Source: Lachnospiraceae bacterium (GTDB taxonomy: Bacteria; Bacillota; Clostridia; Lachnospirales; Lachnospiraceae). Taken from it: a stretch of DNA of 64,000 nt. Shown here one piece after another: positions 34,273 through 44,293 of this stretch; position 1 is the first letter of the stretch, and each line of letters begins with the position of its first letter. A model generated the notes under the pieces. That model ran no database searches and had not been told where the DNA came from. It saw nothing but the letters and a program-made list of their open reading frames with translations. A program made the position numbers and the translations under genes. The stretch is taken from NCBI GenBank assembly GCA_021770345.1, contig JAETRD010000006.1, positions 186,001-250,000 of the forward strand, in the 5' to 3' direction.

Positions 34273-37200
34273 ATGTCGTTACAGTTTGTCTTCGGAAATT
34301 CGGGGAGCGGAAAATCGGAATATTTGTATGAGCATATACTGGCACAGGCGGCGGCCGAACCGGAACGCAATTTTCTGGTTGTGGTGCCGGAACAGTTTAC
34401 GATGCAGACGCAGCGGGAACTTGTGGAGCGGCAGAGCAGCCATGCGATCATGAACGTGGATGTCTTAAGCTTTGCAAGGCTTGCCTACCGCGTATTTGAC
34501 GAACTCGGGAAACAAAATTTAATCGTGCTTGAAGAAACGGGGAAGAACCTTGTGCTGCGCAAGGTCGCGGAACAGAAGCGGGAAGAGCTTCCGATGCTCG
34601 GGAGCAGCATGAATAAGATGGGCTATGTGGGCGAGATCAAGTCCCTGATTTCCGAGCTGACGCAGTACAATGTTTCCCCGGAGGATCTGGAGCGCTTTCT
34701 GGAAAACGAGTGCATCGGGGATGCCGTGCGGTATAAGCTCACGGATATTCTGACACTGTACCGGGGATTTCGGGAGTATATCGAGGGGGCGTATATCACC
34801 GCGGAGGAGGTGCTCTCCCTGCTCTGCGAGGTGGCAGGAGAGTCCGCGCTGCTGCGGGACTGCGTGATAGTCTTTGACGAGTTTACGGGCTTTACGCCGA
34901 TTCAGAACCGGGTAATGCGGGAGCTGCTCTGTCTGGCAAAAAAGGTGATGGTCTCGGTCACTGTCGATATCAGGGAGGATTTCTATCACAGCAGAGGGAT
35001 TCACGAGTTGTTTGCGATGAGCAAAAAGACGGTCGGCACACTGCAAAAAATGGCATCGGAGCTTGCGGTGGAGACGGAGGAGCCGGTCGTTCTTGCGGCA
35101 GGAGAAGCGAAGCGATACGCCGGGGCACCGGCGCTTTTTTTCATGGAGCAGAATCTGTTTCGGGCCCGCGCGGGGCAGTGGCGGGGAGAGCCGGAGAATA
35201 TCCGCATTGCGTCCGCGAAAAATCCCAGGGAGGAGCTTACATTTGCGGCAAGAGAGATCACAAGGCTCGTCAGAGAGCAGGGGTACTGCTACAAGGACAT
35301 CGCGGTGGTGACCGGGGATGTGCCGGGGTATGCCAACTATGTGCCGGAGATTTTCCGGCAGTACGGGATTCCGTACTTTATCGACCAGACGAGAAATATC
35401 CTGTTTCACCCGTTTGTCGAGTTCGTCCGCGCGGCGCTCGAGGTTGTGGAGTATGACTTTTCCTATGAGAGCGTGTTCCGCTTCCTGCGGTGCGGCCTGT
35501 TTCTGCGCGAGGAGGATGTGGATCTTCTCGAAAACTATGTGCGCGCAAAAGGAATCCGCGGGAGAAGGCGCTGGGGTGAGCGCTGGAGAGCATCGAGGAG
35601 GGAGGAGGCGGACGGGGAGCGAAAAAAGCAGGAGCTCGACCTCATCAACGGGTTGCGGGAGCAGGTGTCGGAGGCGTTTGCGCCGCTTGCCGCGGCCTTT
35701 TCGGGAGGCGGGCATTCCGCTGCGGAGCAGACATATGCGCTTTACCGGTTTATCGAGCGGCTCGGGGTGGAGGAACAGTTAAAGCGGAAGGAGCAGTCTC
35801 TGACCGAGGAGGGGGAACGCCTGCAGCTGGCGCAGGAGTACGCCCAGATATACCGGATTGTCATGGATCTGCTGGACAAGGTATATACGCTGCTTGGGGA
35901 CGAGCAGCCTGGCATCCGGGAGTACAGTGATATTCTCGACGCGGGGTTTGAGGCGGCGAAAGTGGGGATCATTCCCCCCGGAAACGACCGTGTCACAATC
36001 GGGGATATCGAGCGGACGAGATTAAATCATATTAGGATTTTATTTTTTGTCGGAGTCAATGACGGTGTTGTGCCGAAGCTTGGGAACCCGGGGGGCATCA
36101 TCTCACAGTTCGAGCGGGAGATGATGGCGGAGCATCATCTGGAACTGGCGCCGCTTGAGCGGGAGCGCGTATTTATCCAAAAGTTTTATCTGTATTTAAA
36201 TATGACGAAACCCTCCGACCGCCTGTATGTGACTTACTCGAAGGTGAATTCCGACGGGAAGGCGCTGCGCAGCTCCTACCTGATCGGAACCTTGCAGCAT
36301 ATGTTTCCGGACCTTGTGGCATTGGAGCCCGCAGAGGCGGAGTGCGAGAGGGATGTCCTGACTCCGGAGAACGGAATCCGCTATCTGCTCGCGGGATTGT
36401 GGCGGCGGGGAGACTGGGATGAGGATGCCTGGTATGCGCTTTTGCACTGGTATCTGTCGCGGGAGCCGTACCGCAGTGAAGTTTACCGCCTCTTTGACGC
36501 GGCGTTCGGGGTGCATGCCGACACTCCGATCGGGCGGGCGGCGGTGCGGGCGCTTTACGGCACCGAGCTTGAAAACAGCGTCACGCGCCTGGAGCGTTTT
36601 GCGGCCTGTGCGTTTTCACATTTTCTGGATTACGGCCTGATGCTCAGAGAGCGCGAGGAGTACGGGTTTGCAAGCGTGGATATGGGAAATATCTATCACG
36701 ATGCGCTGGAGCATTTCGCGCGTCGGGTCGACGCGTCGGAGTATACCTGGTTTAACGTTCCGCAGGCGCTGCAGGAGCAGTGGGTGGAGGAGAGCATGGA
36801 GGATGCGATTCTGGGGAACCCAAACGCCGGGGCCTGCGCGGAGGCGCGGAACCGCTATCTGCTCGCGCAGATGAAAGCGACGATGCGAAAGACGGTCTGG
36901 GCGCTTATTGCGCAGGTGCAGAAAGGGCGCTTTACGCCGAAGGAATTTGAGGTGTCTTTCTCGCGCGCCGACAATCTGGCTGCGCTGCGCTTTTCCCTAA
37001 GCGAGGAGGAAAAAATGCGGCTGAAAGGCCGCATCGACCGGGTGGACACCTACGAGACGGCGGATAAGGTGTATGTCCGGATTATCGACTATAAATCGGG
37101 AAATACGAGTTTTTCCCTGCTCAATCTGTATCACGGGCTGCAGCTGCAGCTGGTCGTGTATATGAATGCGGCGCTCGAGCTGGAGCAGAAAAAGTATCCG

Positions 37201-37698
37201 GCAAAACAGGTCGTGCCGGCGGGGATTTTCTATTATCACATTGCCAATCCGATGGTGGAGGGGCAGGGGACGGAGTCGGAGGATGAGATTCGGCAGAGCG
37301 TGCTCGCGCAGCTCGCGTTAAACGGGCTTGTAAACGCGGATTCGGAGATTTACCGGGCGATGGATGAGGACTTTTCCGGCAGCTCCTCGGTGATTCCGGT
37401 GTCGTTAAAGACAGACGGGACGCCGCGGGCAAATTCAAAGCTCGCAGACAGCGGGGAGTTTGCGCGGATGGCGGATTATGTGAATCAAACGATTCTTTCG
37501 ACCGGGAAGAAGATTATGGCGGGCGACGCTTCGGTAGCGCCCTATCTGCTGGATGGAAAGAGCGGCTGCGATTATTGTCCCTATCACACGGTGTGCGGGT
37601 TTGACACCCGGATTCCGGGCTATGCCTATCGGAAATTAAAGAAGTTCGGCCGCGCGGAGGAAATTTTTTCGGCGATGGAGGATGGAGGGAAACAATGA
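34273..37698 (+). CDS. addB: AddAB helicase-nuclease, subunit AddB
   Basis: 1141 residues from ATG 34273 (ribosome binding site GGAGGAACGG). Walker A GNSGSGKS lies at residues 8-15; a degenerate helicase fold follows. The C-terminal RecB-type nuclease has GRIDRVDTYE and RIIDYKSGN. Four Cys for the iron-sulfur staple are present: one in FAACAFSHFLDYGL and three in CDYCPYHTVC near the end. AddB scans for Chi and cuts one strand while AddA unwinds; together they process double-strand breaks for RecA and degrade foreign linear DNA. Its stop overlaps the addA start by ATGA. Confidence 0.96.
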   Translation: MSLQFVFGNSGSGKSEYLYEHILAQAAAEPERNFLVVVPEQFTMQTQRELVERQSSHAIMNVDVLSFARLAYRVFDELGKQNLIVLEETGKNLVLRKVAEQKREELPMLGSSMNKMGYVGEIKSLISELTQYNVSPEDLERFLENECIGDAVRYKLTDILTLYRGFREYIEGAYITAEEVLSLLCEVAGESALLRDCVIVFDEFTGFTPIQNRVMRELLCLAKKVMVSVTVDIREDFYHSRGIHELFAMSKKTVGTLQKMASELAVETEEPVVLAAGEAKRYAGAPALFFMEQNLFRARAGQWRGEPENIRIASAKNPREELTFAAREITRLVREQGYCYKDIAVVTGDVPGYANYVPEIFRQYGIPYFIDQTRNILFHPFVEFVRAALEVVEYDFSYESVFRFLRCGLFLREEDVDLLENYVRAKGIRGRRRWGERWRASRREEADGERKKQELDLINGLREQVSEAFAPLAAAFSGGGHSAAEQTYALYRFIERLGVEEQLKRKEQSLTEEGERLQLAQEYAQIYRIVMDLLDKVYTLLGDEQPGIREYSDILDAGFEAAKVGIIPPGNDRVTIGDIERTRLNHIRILFFVGVNDGVVPKLGNPGGIISQFEREMMAEHHLELAPLERERVFIQKFYLYLNMTKPSDRLYVTYSKVNSDGKALRSSYLIGTLQHMFPDLVALEPAEAECERDVLTPENGIRYLLAGLWRRGDWDEDAWYALLHWYLSREPYRSEVYRLFDAAFGVHADTPIGRAAVRALYGTELENSVTRLERFAACAFSHFLDYGLMLREREEYGFASVDMGNIYHDALEHFARRVDASEYTWFNVPQALQEQWVEESMEDAILGNPNAGACAEARNRYLLAQMKATMRKTVWALIAQVQKGRFTPKEFEVSFSRADNLAALRFSLSEEEKMRLKGRIDRVDTYETADKVYVRIIDYKSGNTSFSLLNLYHGLQLQLVVYMNAALELEQKKYPAKQVVPAGIFYYHIANPMVEGQGTESEDEIRQSVLAQLALNGLVNADSEIYRAMDEDFSGSSSVIPVSLKTDGTPRANSKLADSGEFARMADYVNQTILSTGKKIMAGDASVAPYLLDGKSGCDYCPYHTVCGFDTRIPGYAYRKLKKFGRAEEIFSAMEDGGKQ

Positions 37699-40600
37699 GC
37701 GTTTCATGGACCAAGGAGCAGCAGCAGGTCATCGACCTTCGAAAACGAAATATTTTAGTGTCCGCAGCGGCGGGCTCCGGCAAGACCGCGGTGCTCGTGG
37801 AACGCATTATCCGTATGATCACGGATGCGGCGGAGCCGGTGGACATCGACCGGCTTTTGATCGTGACGTTTACGAATGCGGCGGCGGCCGAGATGCGGGA
37901 GCGCATCGGCGCCGCAATCGAAAAGGCGCTTTTGGAGACGCCGGAGAGTGAGCATTTGCAGCGGCAGCTGACGCTTCTGCACAACGCGCAGATTACGACG
38001 ATAGACAGTTTCTGCCTCTATGTCATCCGCAATCATTTTCATGAGATTGATCTCGAGCCGGGCTTTCGCATCGGGGACGAGGGGGAGTTAAAGCTTCTGC
38101 GGGAGGACGTGTTAGACGCGGTGATGGAGCGAAATTATGAGGCCGCAGAGGAGCCGTTTCTCGCGTTTATGGACAGCTATATGACCGGCAGGAGCGACGC
38201 GGGTGTCGGGGAGATGATCCTCTCCCTCTACGAGTTTTCGCGCAGCTACCCGTGGCCGGGAGAGTGGCTTGATGGCTGCGCGGCGGGGTATGCGTGCGCG
38301 GATGCGGAGGCGATGGAGCAGGCGGTGTGGATGCGTGCGCTGACGGACAATCTGCGCTGCGTGGCGGCGGATGCGGCAAAAAACCTTCGGGAGGCGCTTG
38401 CGCTGTGCCTTGCGGAGGACGGGCCGTATATGTATGAGGGAGTCATACGCAGCGATATGGAGCAGTACGAGCAGCTTGCGGCCTGTGAAAGCTTTCGGGA
38501 TTTTTATCGGGCCGTCTCCGCCGTAGGTTACGGGAGGCTTCCGTCGAGCCGCGGATTTGCGGGTGATGCGGACAAGCTTGCGCGGGTGAAGGAGATCCGG
38601 GATGACGGCAAGGAGCTTGTGGGAAAGCTGCGGAAGCAGTACTTTTTTGCGGAACCTGAGGTGATGGCGGAGCAGCTTTTAAAAACTGCGCCGATGGCTG
38701 CGGAGCTTGTGCGTCTTGCAAAGGAATTTGCGGAGGCTTTTGCCGGGGAGAAGCGCCGGAAAAATCTCGTGGATTTCCATGACCTGGAGCATTTTGCACT
38801 GAATATTCTGGTGGACGGGACGACGAAGGAGCCGCGGCGGGCGGCGGAGGAGTTCCGGGACACGTTTGCGGAGATTATGATCGACGAGTACCAGGACAGC
38901 AATCATGTGCAGGAGACCATCCTACGCGCGATTTCGCGGGAGGAACGGGGGCAGAATAATATTTTTATGGTGGGGGACGTCAAGCAGAGCATCTACCGGT
39001 TCCGGCTGGCGAGGCCCGAGCTTTTCATGGAAAAATATGACACTTACGATACACAGGAGAGCGCGAAACAGCGCATTGACCTGCACAAAAATTTCCGGAG
39101 CCGGGAAGAGGTGCTTTCCTTTACAAATGACCTCTTTTCCCGCATGATGGCGCGGGACCTCGGAAATGTGGAGTATGACGATGCGGCGGCGCTCTACCCC
39201 GGCGCTTCTTACCAGGAGAGTGCGGACGCGTCGATGTTTGCGCCCGAGGTACTTCTTGCGGACGGGGCCGACGAGCTGCTTTCCGACGCGCCGGAGTCTG
39301 CCGACCGAAAGACCATAGAAGCGCATCTTGTCGCGGACCGCATCCGAAAACTGATGGGACATCAGCTAGTGACCGACAGAGAGACCGGCGCGCTCCGGCC
39401 GGTGCGCTATGCGGATATTGTGATTCTGCTGCGCAGCCTGAGCGGCACGGCGGATGTGTTTTCCGCAGTGTTAAACGACGCCGGGATTCCGGCGCATGCG
39501 GTGTCGGCGACGGGGTATTTTTCTGCGGTCGAAGTCCAGACTGTGCTTGCCATGCTGCGGATTCTTGACAATCCGCGGCAGGATATCCCGCTTACGGCGG
39601 TGCTGCGCTCCCCGATTGTGGGGCTGACGGACGAGGAGCTGGCGCTTTTGCGCATCCGGGACAGGGAACAGCCGTTTTACGCGTGTGTGTGGGAGTGCTG
39701 CAGGAAACTCGTGGATGCGTCCGCGGGCGCGGAGGAGACGGCGGCAGAGAAACGCGGGGAGGAATCCGCGAGCCTCGGGGAGGAATCCGCATCCCCCGGG
39801 GAGGAATCCGCGGCAGTCTCCCCGGCGCTTGGTGCGAAGCTGTCCGGCTTTTCCCGGATGTATGAAAAGCTGCGCGGGCTTGTCCCGGACACGCCGATTC
39901 ACGAGCTGCTCGAAATCCTGCTGCGGGAAACCGGCTACGGGAACTATGCGGCGGCCATGCCTGCCGGGAAGCGTCGGGAGGCAAATCTGCATATGCTCAT
40001 CGAGCGCGCCATCGCCTACGAGCGGACGAGCTACCGGGGACTGTTTCACTTCGTGCGCTACATCGACAAGCTGCAGAAATACGAGGTGGATTTCGGGGAG
40101 GCGGACATGATTTCGGAAAATGCCGATGTAGTCCGCATTATGAGTATTCATAAGAGCAAGGGACTGGAATTTCCGGTTGTGTTTGTCTGCGGGCTCGGAA
40201 AACAGTTCAACAGGCAGGATGTCCGGGGGCGCATGGTGATCCACCCGGAGCTTGGGCTTGGACTGGACTGCATGGACGGCGTGCGCAGGATCAAAACGCC
40301 TACGATTTTAAAACGCGCACTCGGCAAGCAGACGGACCTGGAAAATCTCGGGGAGGAGCTTCGGGTGCTCTATGTGGCGCTGACGCGGGCGAAGGAAAAG
40401 CTGATCCTGACCGGGATGCGAAAAAATGCCGCAGACGAGCTCGCGCGTCTTGCGGCGGCATCCGAGGCGGCGCCGTTTGAGGAGTTTGCGCGCAAACCGC
40501 TTTCCTATCTGCGCAGAGAGGGGGCATCCGGCTATCTGGACTGGCTGCTTCCGGCGCTGTTGTCTTACCCGGGGAGGTATCCGGTGCAGGTGGTTCCGCT

Positions 40601-41468
40601 TGCGGAGCTTGTGACGGAAGAGGCAGGGGCAGCGGCGCAGGGAGTGCTGACTGCGGAGGCGTGTATGAAAGCGGCGGAGTGTGCGGACCCCAAAACGGTG
40701 GAATCATTTGCGAAGCGGTTTGCGTTCCGGTATGCGCACGCCGGAGATCTGAACCGGAAAAACAAATATTCCGTGTCGGAGCTTAAGCACCGCGCGATGC
40801 GCGAGCTGTCGCAGCAGGAGGAGACGGAGATGAAGCCGGTATTCCCCACGGAGGAAATCATTCCCTACAAACCGACATTCGTGCAGCGCATGGAAGCGGC
40901 GGAGGAGAGCGTCAACCGCGGGGCGCTGCGCGGGACGGCGGTGCACCGGGTGATGGAGTGCTGCAGCTTTGCCTCCGGGATCCCGGCCGCGGAGCAGGTG
41001 CGGGCGCTGACGGAGACGGGAAAGCTTACGCCCGATATGGCGGAACTGGTGAAACTGCCGCTGGTGGAGCATTTTTTCGCCTCGGAGGCGGGGCGGCGCA
41101 TGGCGGAGGCGGAACGGGCAGGAAGGTTGTACCGGGAGAAGCCGTTTGTCATGGGCTTTACCGCGGAGGAACTAAAGCGGTTCGGTTTCGGGGACGAAGC
41201 ATCCGGGGAGATGGCGGACGGCGGGGACCTGACGCTGATCCAGGGCATTATCGACGTGTTCTGGGTTGAGGATGACGGCATTGTGGTGTTAGACTATAAG
41301 ACAGACCGGGTGGATACCGGGCAGGAACTTGTCGACCGCTATGCGGCGCAGCTGCGGCTGTACGGTGAAGCGCTGGAGCGCATCTGCACGGCGCAGGACG
41401 GGGGAAGGGGAAAGGTCAAAGAGCGACTGCTCTATTCGTTCCGGCTCGAGAAAGTCATACCGGTATAA
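37695..41468 (+). CDS. addA: AddAB helicase-nuclease, subunit AddA
   Basis: 1257 residues. UvrD-like helicase: Walker A AAAGSGKT (24-31), IVTFTNAAAAEMRERI (motif Ia), DEYQDSN (motif II), MVGDVKQSIYRFRLARPELF (motif III), SIHKSKGLEFPVVFV (motif V) and LYVALTRAKEKLILTG (motif VI). The C-terminal nuclease has GIIDVFWVEDDGIVVLDYKT. It is the 3'-5' motor and the second nuclease of the complex. A Glu/Ser-rich insert near residues 688-708 is a 21-bp repeat, three copies, in a loop between helicase motifs. The four-base overlap with addB couples translation. Confidence 0.97.
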   Translation: MSVSWTKEQQQVIDLRKRNILVSAAAGSGKTAVLVERIIRMITDAAEPVDIDRLLIVTFTNAAAAEMRERIGAAIEKALLETPESEHLQRQLTLLHNAQITTIDSFCLYVIRNHFHEIDLEPGFRIGDEGELKLLREDVLDAVMERNYEAAEEPFLAFMDSYMTGRSDAGVGEMILSLYEFSRSYPWPGEWLDGCAAGYACADAEAMEQAVWMRALTDNLRCVAADAAKNLREALALCLAEDGPYMYEGVIRSDMEQYEQLAACESFRDFYRAVSAVGYGRLPSSRGFAGDADKLARVKEIRDDGKELVGKLRKQYFFAEPEVMAEQLLKTAPMAAELVRLAKEFAEAFAGEKRRKNLVDFHDLEHFALNILVDGTTKEPRRAAEEFRDTFAEIMIDEYQDSNHVQETILRAISREERGQNNIFMVGDVKQSIYRFRLARPELFMEKYDTYDTQESAKQRIDLHKNFRSREEVLSFTNDLFSRMMARDLGNVEYDDAAALYPGASYQESADASMFAPEVLLADGADELLSDAPESADRKTIEAHLVADRIRKLMGHQLVTDRETGALRPVRYADIVILLRSLSGTADVFSAVLNDAGIPAHAVSATGYFSAVEVQTVLAMLRILDNPRQDIPLTAVLRSPIVGLTDEELALLRIRDREQPFYACVWECCRKLVDASAGAEETAAEKRGEESASLGEESASPGEESAAVSPALGAKLSGFSRMYEKLRGLVPDTPIHELLEILLRETGYGNYAAAMPAGKRREANLHMLIERAIAYERTSYRGLFHFVRYIDKLQKYEVDFGEADMISENADVVRIMSIHKSKGLEFPVVFVCGLGKQFNRQDVRGRMVIHPELGLGLDCMDGVRRIKTPTILKRALGKQTDLENLGEELRVLYVALTRAKEKLILTGMRKNAADELARLAAASEAAPFEEFARKPLSYLRREGASGYLDWLLPALLSYPGRYPVQVVPLAELVTEEAGAAAQGVLTAEACMKAAECADPKTVESFAKRFAFRYAHAGDLNRKNKYSVSELKHRAMRELSQQEETEMKPVFPTEEIIPYKPTFVQRMEAAEESVNRGALRGTAVHRVMECCSFASGIPAAEQVRALTETGKLTPDMAELVKLPLVEHFFASEAGRRMAEAERAGRLYREKPFVMGFTAEELKRFGFGDEASGEMADGGDLTLIQGIIDVFWVEDDGIVVLDYKTDRVDTGQELVDRYAAQLRLYGEALERICTAQDGGRGKVKERLLYSFRLEKVIPV
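39756..39818 (+). repeat. 21-bp in-frame tandem repeat in addA (3 copies)
   Basis: Copies start at 39756, 39777 and 39798; each encodes G-E-E-S-A plus two residues. The DNA core GGGGAGGAATCCG is shared with only two changes by the RNase H repeat (GGGGAGCTATCCG). The repeat keeps the reading frame and falls in a surface insertion. Confidence 0.9.
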
Positions 41469-41480
41469 AGGAGGAGGGAC

Positions 41481-42737
41481 ATGTCAGGTTACAAAAATGC
41501 AGAGCGGGAAAAAGAAACCGAAAGCTGCCGTGCCGGCGCGGCGTTTCTTTCGGCCGCGGCCGTTTTGATTCCTTCGCTGACCGGAATCGGCGTGACGGTT
41601 TATGAGGGGGATGCGGATGTGTTGAAACGGTTTGAAAAGGAAAACTGCTTTTTGGCGGAACTGCAGGAGCTGTTTACCGCTTCAGGACTGCAGAAATTTT
41701 TCGGGAGTGCCTCGGAATCCGTGATCTATGAGATCACGGACTCGATGGAGGTGCGGCTGCTCGTGTTCCGGTTTGAAGAGAAGTGGGTGTTACTGGGGCC
41801 TTATGTCTGTGAGGCATGGAACGAGACGGACGCGAAATGCCTGCTGGCAAAACTGGGAGTCCCCGGAACAGTGCTGTCCCCGTACAAGTCTTACCGCTGC
41901 GGATTTCCGGTTTCGGGCCGGAGTTATCCGGTAAAAATTGCACAGCTTCTGGTTTGTCATGGATGCGGGGAGCAAAACGGGTATCCGGTAAAAGAAATCC
42001 GTGCGGATGCGGGGGAGTGCCATGCGGATGCGGTCATTTCGGAGCTCTATGAAGATGAGAATGTCGTGAATCGACGGTACCGCATCGAGGGCCAGCTTAT
42101 GGAGGCAGTCAGCCGCGGGGAGATTGAGGAGGCGCGCAGGTGCATAAAAGAGATGGGGGGAGTCTGCGCAAACATCCGGTTTCTCTCGGCGGATTTGAAA
42201 GACCAGATCGCCGGGGCGGCAATCATGCGGACCGTGGTAAGGCTGGGGGTTATCGCATCCGGATTAAACCCGGTCGTCATCGATTACATCAGTCAGGAGT
42301 ATGCGCAGAAGATGCATCATGCGGTATCGGCGGATAACCTCGCGTATTTACAGATGGAACTGCTTGAGCGCATGTGCAGGGAGGTGCGCTGGGATCGGGA
42401 AAAACGCTATTCTGCCGGAGTGAAGCGAGCCGTTGATTACATGGACATCCATTTCGAGCGGGCGGTGACAAAAGCGGAGCTGGCAAAGATTGCGGGGATG
42501 AATGAACAGCAGCTGGTGAAACAGTTTTGCCGGGAAACCGGCATGACGATCAAGCAGTATCTTGCAAAAAAGCGCTGCGACGCGGCTGCCGAGCTTCTGG
42601 CGGACAGCAGGCTGAGCATTCAGGAGATCAGCGCCTATGTGGGATATCTGGACAATAACTATTTTTCCAAGGTTTTTAAGGCAAACAAAGGCGTTTCACC
42701 GCAGGAGTACCGCAGAGAGCACTGGAGGAAACTGTAA
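41481..42737 (+). CDS. AraC-family transcriptional regulator
   Basis: 418 residues. The C-terminal ~100 residues are a double HTH: VKRAVDYMDIHFERAVTKAE, LAKIAGMNEQQLVKQF (first HTH), CDAAAELLADSRLSIQEISA and YVGYLDNNYFSKVFKANKGV SPQEYR (second HTH). The N-terminal ~300 residues are a sensing region without a recognised fold and without membrane segments. It begins 12 bp after addA but ends at a strong terminator before the GH88 gene, which it probably activates in response to a breakdown product of uronic-acid-containing glycans. Ribosome binding site AAAGGAGGAGG. Confidence 0.93.
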   Translation: MSGYKNAEREKETESCRAGAAFLSAAAVLIPSLTGIGVTVYEGDADVLKRFEKENCFLAELQELFTASGLQKFFGSASESVIYEITDSMEVRLLVFRFEEKWVLLGPYVCEAWNETDAKCLLAKLGVPGTVLSPYKSYRCGFPVSGRSYPVKIAQLLVCHGCGEQNGYPVKEIRADAGECHADAVISELYEDENVVNRRYRIEGQLMEAVSRGEIEEARRCIKEMGGVCANIRFLSADLKDQIAGAAIMRTVVRLGVIASGLNPVVIDYISQEYAQKMHHAVSADNLAYLQMELLERMCREVRWDREKRYSAGVKRAVDYMDIHFERAVTKAELAKIAGMNEQQLVKQFCRETGMTIKQYLAKKRCDAAAELLADSRLSIQEISAYVGYLDNNYFSKVFKANKGVSPQEYRREHWRKL

Positions 42738-42760
42738 AATTATATCGGCGTTTTTTCTAA

Positions 42761-42797
42761 AACCTGTCAGTTTTTTCTAACCGACAGGTTTTTTCTT
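42761..42797 (+). terminator. Rho-independent terminator after the AraC gene
   Basis: AACCTGTC pairs with GACAGGTT around a 14-nt loop (AGTTTTTTCTAACC), followed by TTTTCTTTG. It lies 23 bp after the regulator stop and just before the GH88 leader. Confidence 0.85.
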
Positions 42798-42840
42798 TGT
42801 TATACTGGGCGTACAATATAAATTTTGAAGGAGGGTTTTT

Positions 42841-44019
42841 ATGCAACGGGAATATGTAAACGCTGCGGATCTGGAATGGGTCGATGGGGTGTACGAGAAG
42901 CTGCTGGTAAAGATGCGTGCGGAGTGTGAGCGTGTCGGAACAAAGATTCCCTACTGTCCGAAGGACGGGAAGTACGAGGATCTGGGATATCCGGGAGGAA
43001 TCCATTTCTGGACGAACGGGTTCTGGCCCGGTATGCTCTGGCAGATGTATGAGGCGACCGGTGAGGAGTGCTACCGGACGGCCGCGGAGGGCGTGGAGGA
43101 GCGCCTTGAGGTGATTCTGACTGATTTTAAGGGCGTGGACCATGACGCGGGCTTCCTGTTTCTGCCTTCCGCGGTGGCGAACTATCGGAAGACGGGAAAC
43201 GAAACGTCAAAGATGCGCGGGATGCAGGCTGCAAATCTGCTGGCAGGGCGTTTTAATCCGGAAGGAAACTTTATCCGCGCGTGGGGAGACGGGATGGATG
43301 CTTTCTTCGGAAAGAGCGATGTCGATGTAAGCGGCTGGATGATTATCGACTGCATGATGAATATCCCGCTGCTCTACTGGGCGAGCGAGATCACGAAAGA
43401 CCCGCGCTATGCGTATGTCGCAAAACGTCATGCGAAAACCGCGCAGCGGTATGTAATCCGTGAGGACGGCAGCAGCAACCACATTGTCGGAATTAACCCG
43501 AATACCGGAGAATTTGTGGACAATCCGGGCGGACAGGGTTATGAGAAGGGCTCTTCCTGGAGTCGCGGGCAGTCGTGGGCCGTGTACGGCTTTGCGTTAA
43601 GCTACCGCCATACGGGCGATGAGGAGTTCCTGAATACCGCAAAGAAATGCGCGCATTACTGTATTTCCAATCTTGCGGTCAATGACTGGCTTCCGCTCGT
43701 GGATTACCGTGCGCCCGAGGAGCCGTTAAAATATGACTCCACGGCCGGGATGATTACCGCCTGCGGTCTGCTTGAGCTGGCGGAGCATGTGGGAGAGCAC
43801 GAGAGAAAGCTCTATGTTGAGGCTGCAATCCGCATCTTAAAGGCAGGCGACGCGAAGTTTAATAACTGGGATCCCGAGGTGGATTCGATCGTGGACGGCG
43901 GTACGTTCTTCTACCACGACAAGGACGGAAGCAACACGGAAGTTCCGATTATTTACGGGGACTATTATTTCATCGAAGCGATTCTCCGCCTGAAAGAGAA
44001 GGCGCTGTTTATCTGGTAA
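42841..44019 (+). CDS. Unsaturated glucuronyl hydrolase (GH88)
   Basis: 392 residues, cytosolic (no signal peptide). An (alpha/alpha)6 barrel with GH88 landmarks: GIHFWTNGFWPGMLWQMYEA, VDHDAGFLFLPSAV with the first catalytic Asp, SGWMIIDCMMNIPLL with the second Asp, and GYEKGSSWSRGQSWAVYGFA. These enzymes remove the unsaturated uronic acid that polysaccharide lyases leave on glycosaminoglycan or pectin-type oligosaccharides. This implies the cell imports such oligomers. The AraC regulator lies immediately upstream. The ribosome binding site GAAGGAGGG is strong. Confidence 0.95.
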   Translation: MQREYVNAADLEWVDGVYEKLLVKMRAECERVGTKIPYCPKDGKYEDLGYPGGIHFWTNGFWPGMLWQMYEATGEECYRTAAEGVEERLEVILTDFKGVDHDAGFLFLPSAVANYRKTGNETSKMRGMQAANLLAGRFNPEGNFIRAWGDGMDAFFGKSDVDVSGWMIIDCMMNIPLLYWASEITKDPRYAYVAKRHAKTAQRYVIREDGSSNHIVGINPNTGEFVDNPGGQGYEKGSSWSRGQSWAVYGFALSYRHTGDEEFLNTAKKCAHYCISNLAVNDWLPLVDYRAPEEPLKYDSTAGMITACGLLELAEHVGEHERKLYVEAAIRILKAGDAKFNNWDPEVDSIVDGGTFFYHDKDGSNTEVPIIYGDYYFIEAILRLKEKALFIW

Positions 44020-44036
44020 GAGGAAAAACGGAAACA

Positions 44037-44065
44037 TTGACAAACCGTCATACATATGATATTCT
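44037..44065 (+). promoter_or_regulatory. Promoter of the riboswitch-CDF transcript
   Basis: TTGACA, 17 bp, TATTCT, about 45 bp before the aptamer core. It begins 18 bp after the GH88 stop, giving the CDF gene its own transcript. Confidence 0.75.
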
Positions 44066-44111
44066 ACAGAGACTCAAGAACTCTTTGCACTGCATATAAT
44101 CTACAGTACAA

Positions 44112-44188
44112 ACTGAGCAGACCGTGACATATGTCATGGAGTCGGGTCACATGAGTGACAGTGGAATCTTTTACATCCGCGGGACAGT
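44112..44188 (+). ncRNA. NiCo (czcD-type) riboswitch aptamer
   Basis: The leader before the CDF exporter shows the NiCo aptamer landmarks in order. ACTGAGCAG (44112-44120) is followed by a TGACATATGTCA hairpin, then the CGGG element near 44143. A second hairpin GTCAC-ATGA-GTGAC follows, then a GG...CC stem, and GCGGGACAGT closes it (to 44188). ACTG at 44112-44115 can pair with CAGT at 44185-44188 as P1. That CAGT is also used by the downstream terminator, so ligand-stabilised P1 would prevent termination: a transcriptional ON switch. Established knowledge: NiCo riboswitches sense Co2+ and Ni2+ and usually precede czcD-like exporters, as here. The call rests on remembered consensus. Confidence 0.85.
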
Positions 44189-44220
44189 AGTTGCTATTAC
44201 TGATTCGCGGGTGTTTTTTT
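44177..44220 (+). terminator. Regulated terminator of the riboswitch expression platform
   Basis: CCGCG/CGCGG and CAGT/ACTG form a stem with a small internal loop, followed by GTGTTTTTTT. Its 5' arm includes GGGACAGT of the aptamer, so aptamer closure and termination exclude each other. It stands 74 bp before the CDF start. Confidence 0.85.
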
Positions 44221-44293
44221 ATATTCAAGAAACCTTCCCGCAAATATCCGGTGTCACAGAGCTGTCTAAAAATGATTTTCGGAGGCTGTTGAT

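Noticed and set aside
34519-35715. Long minus-strand frame (398 codons) opposite addB
   Set aside because: Shadow of addB; no ribosome binding site, low-complexity Leu/Arg/Pro composition.
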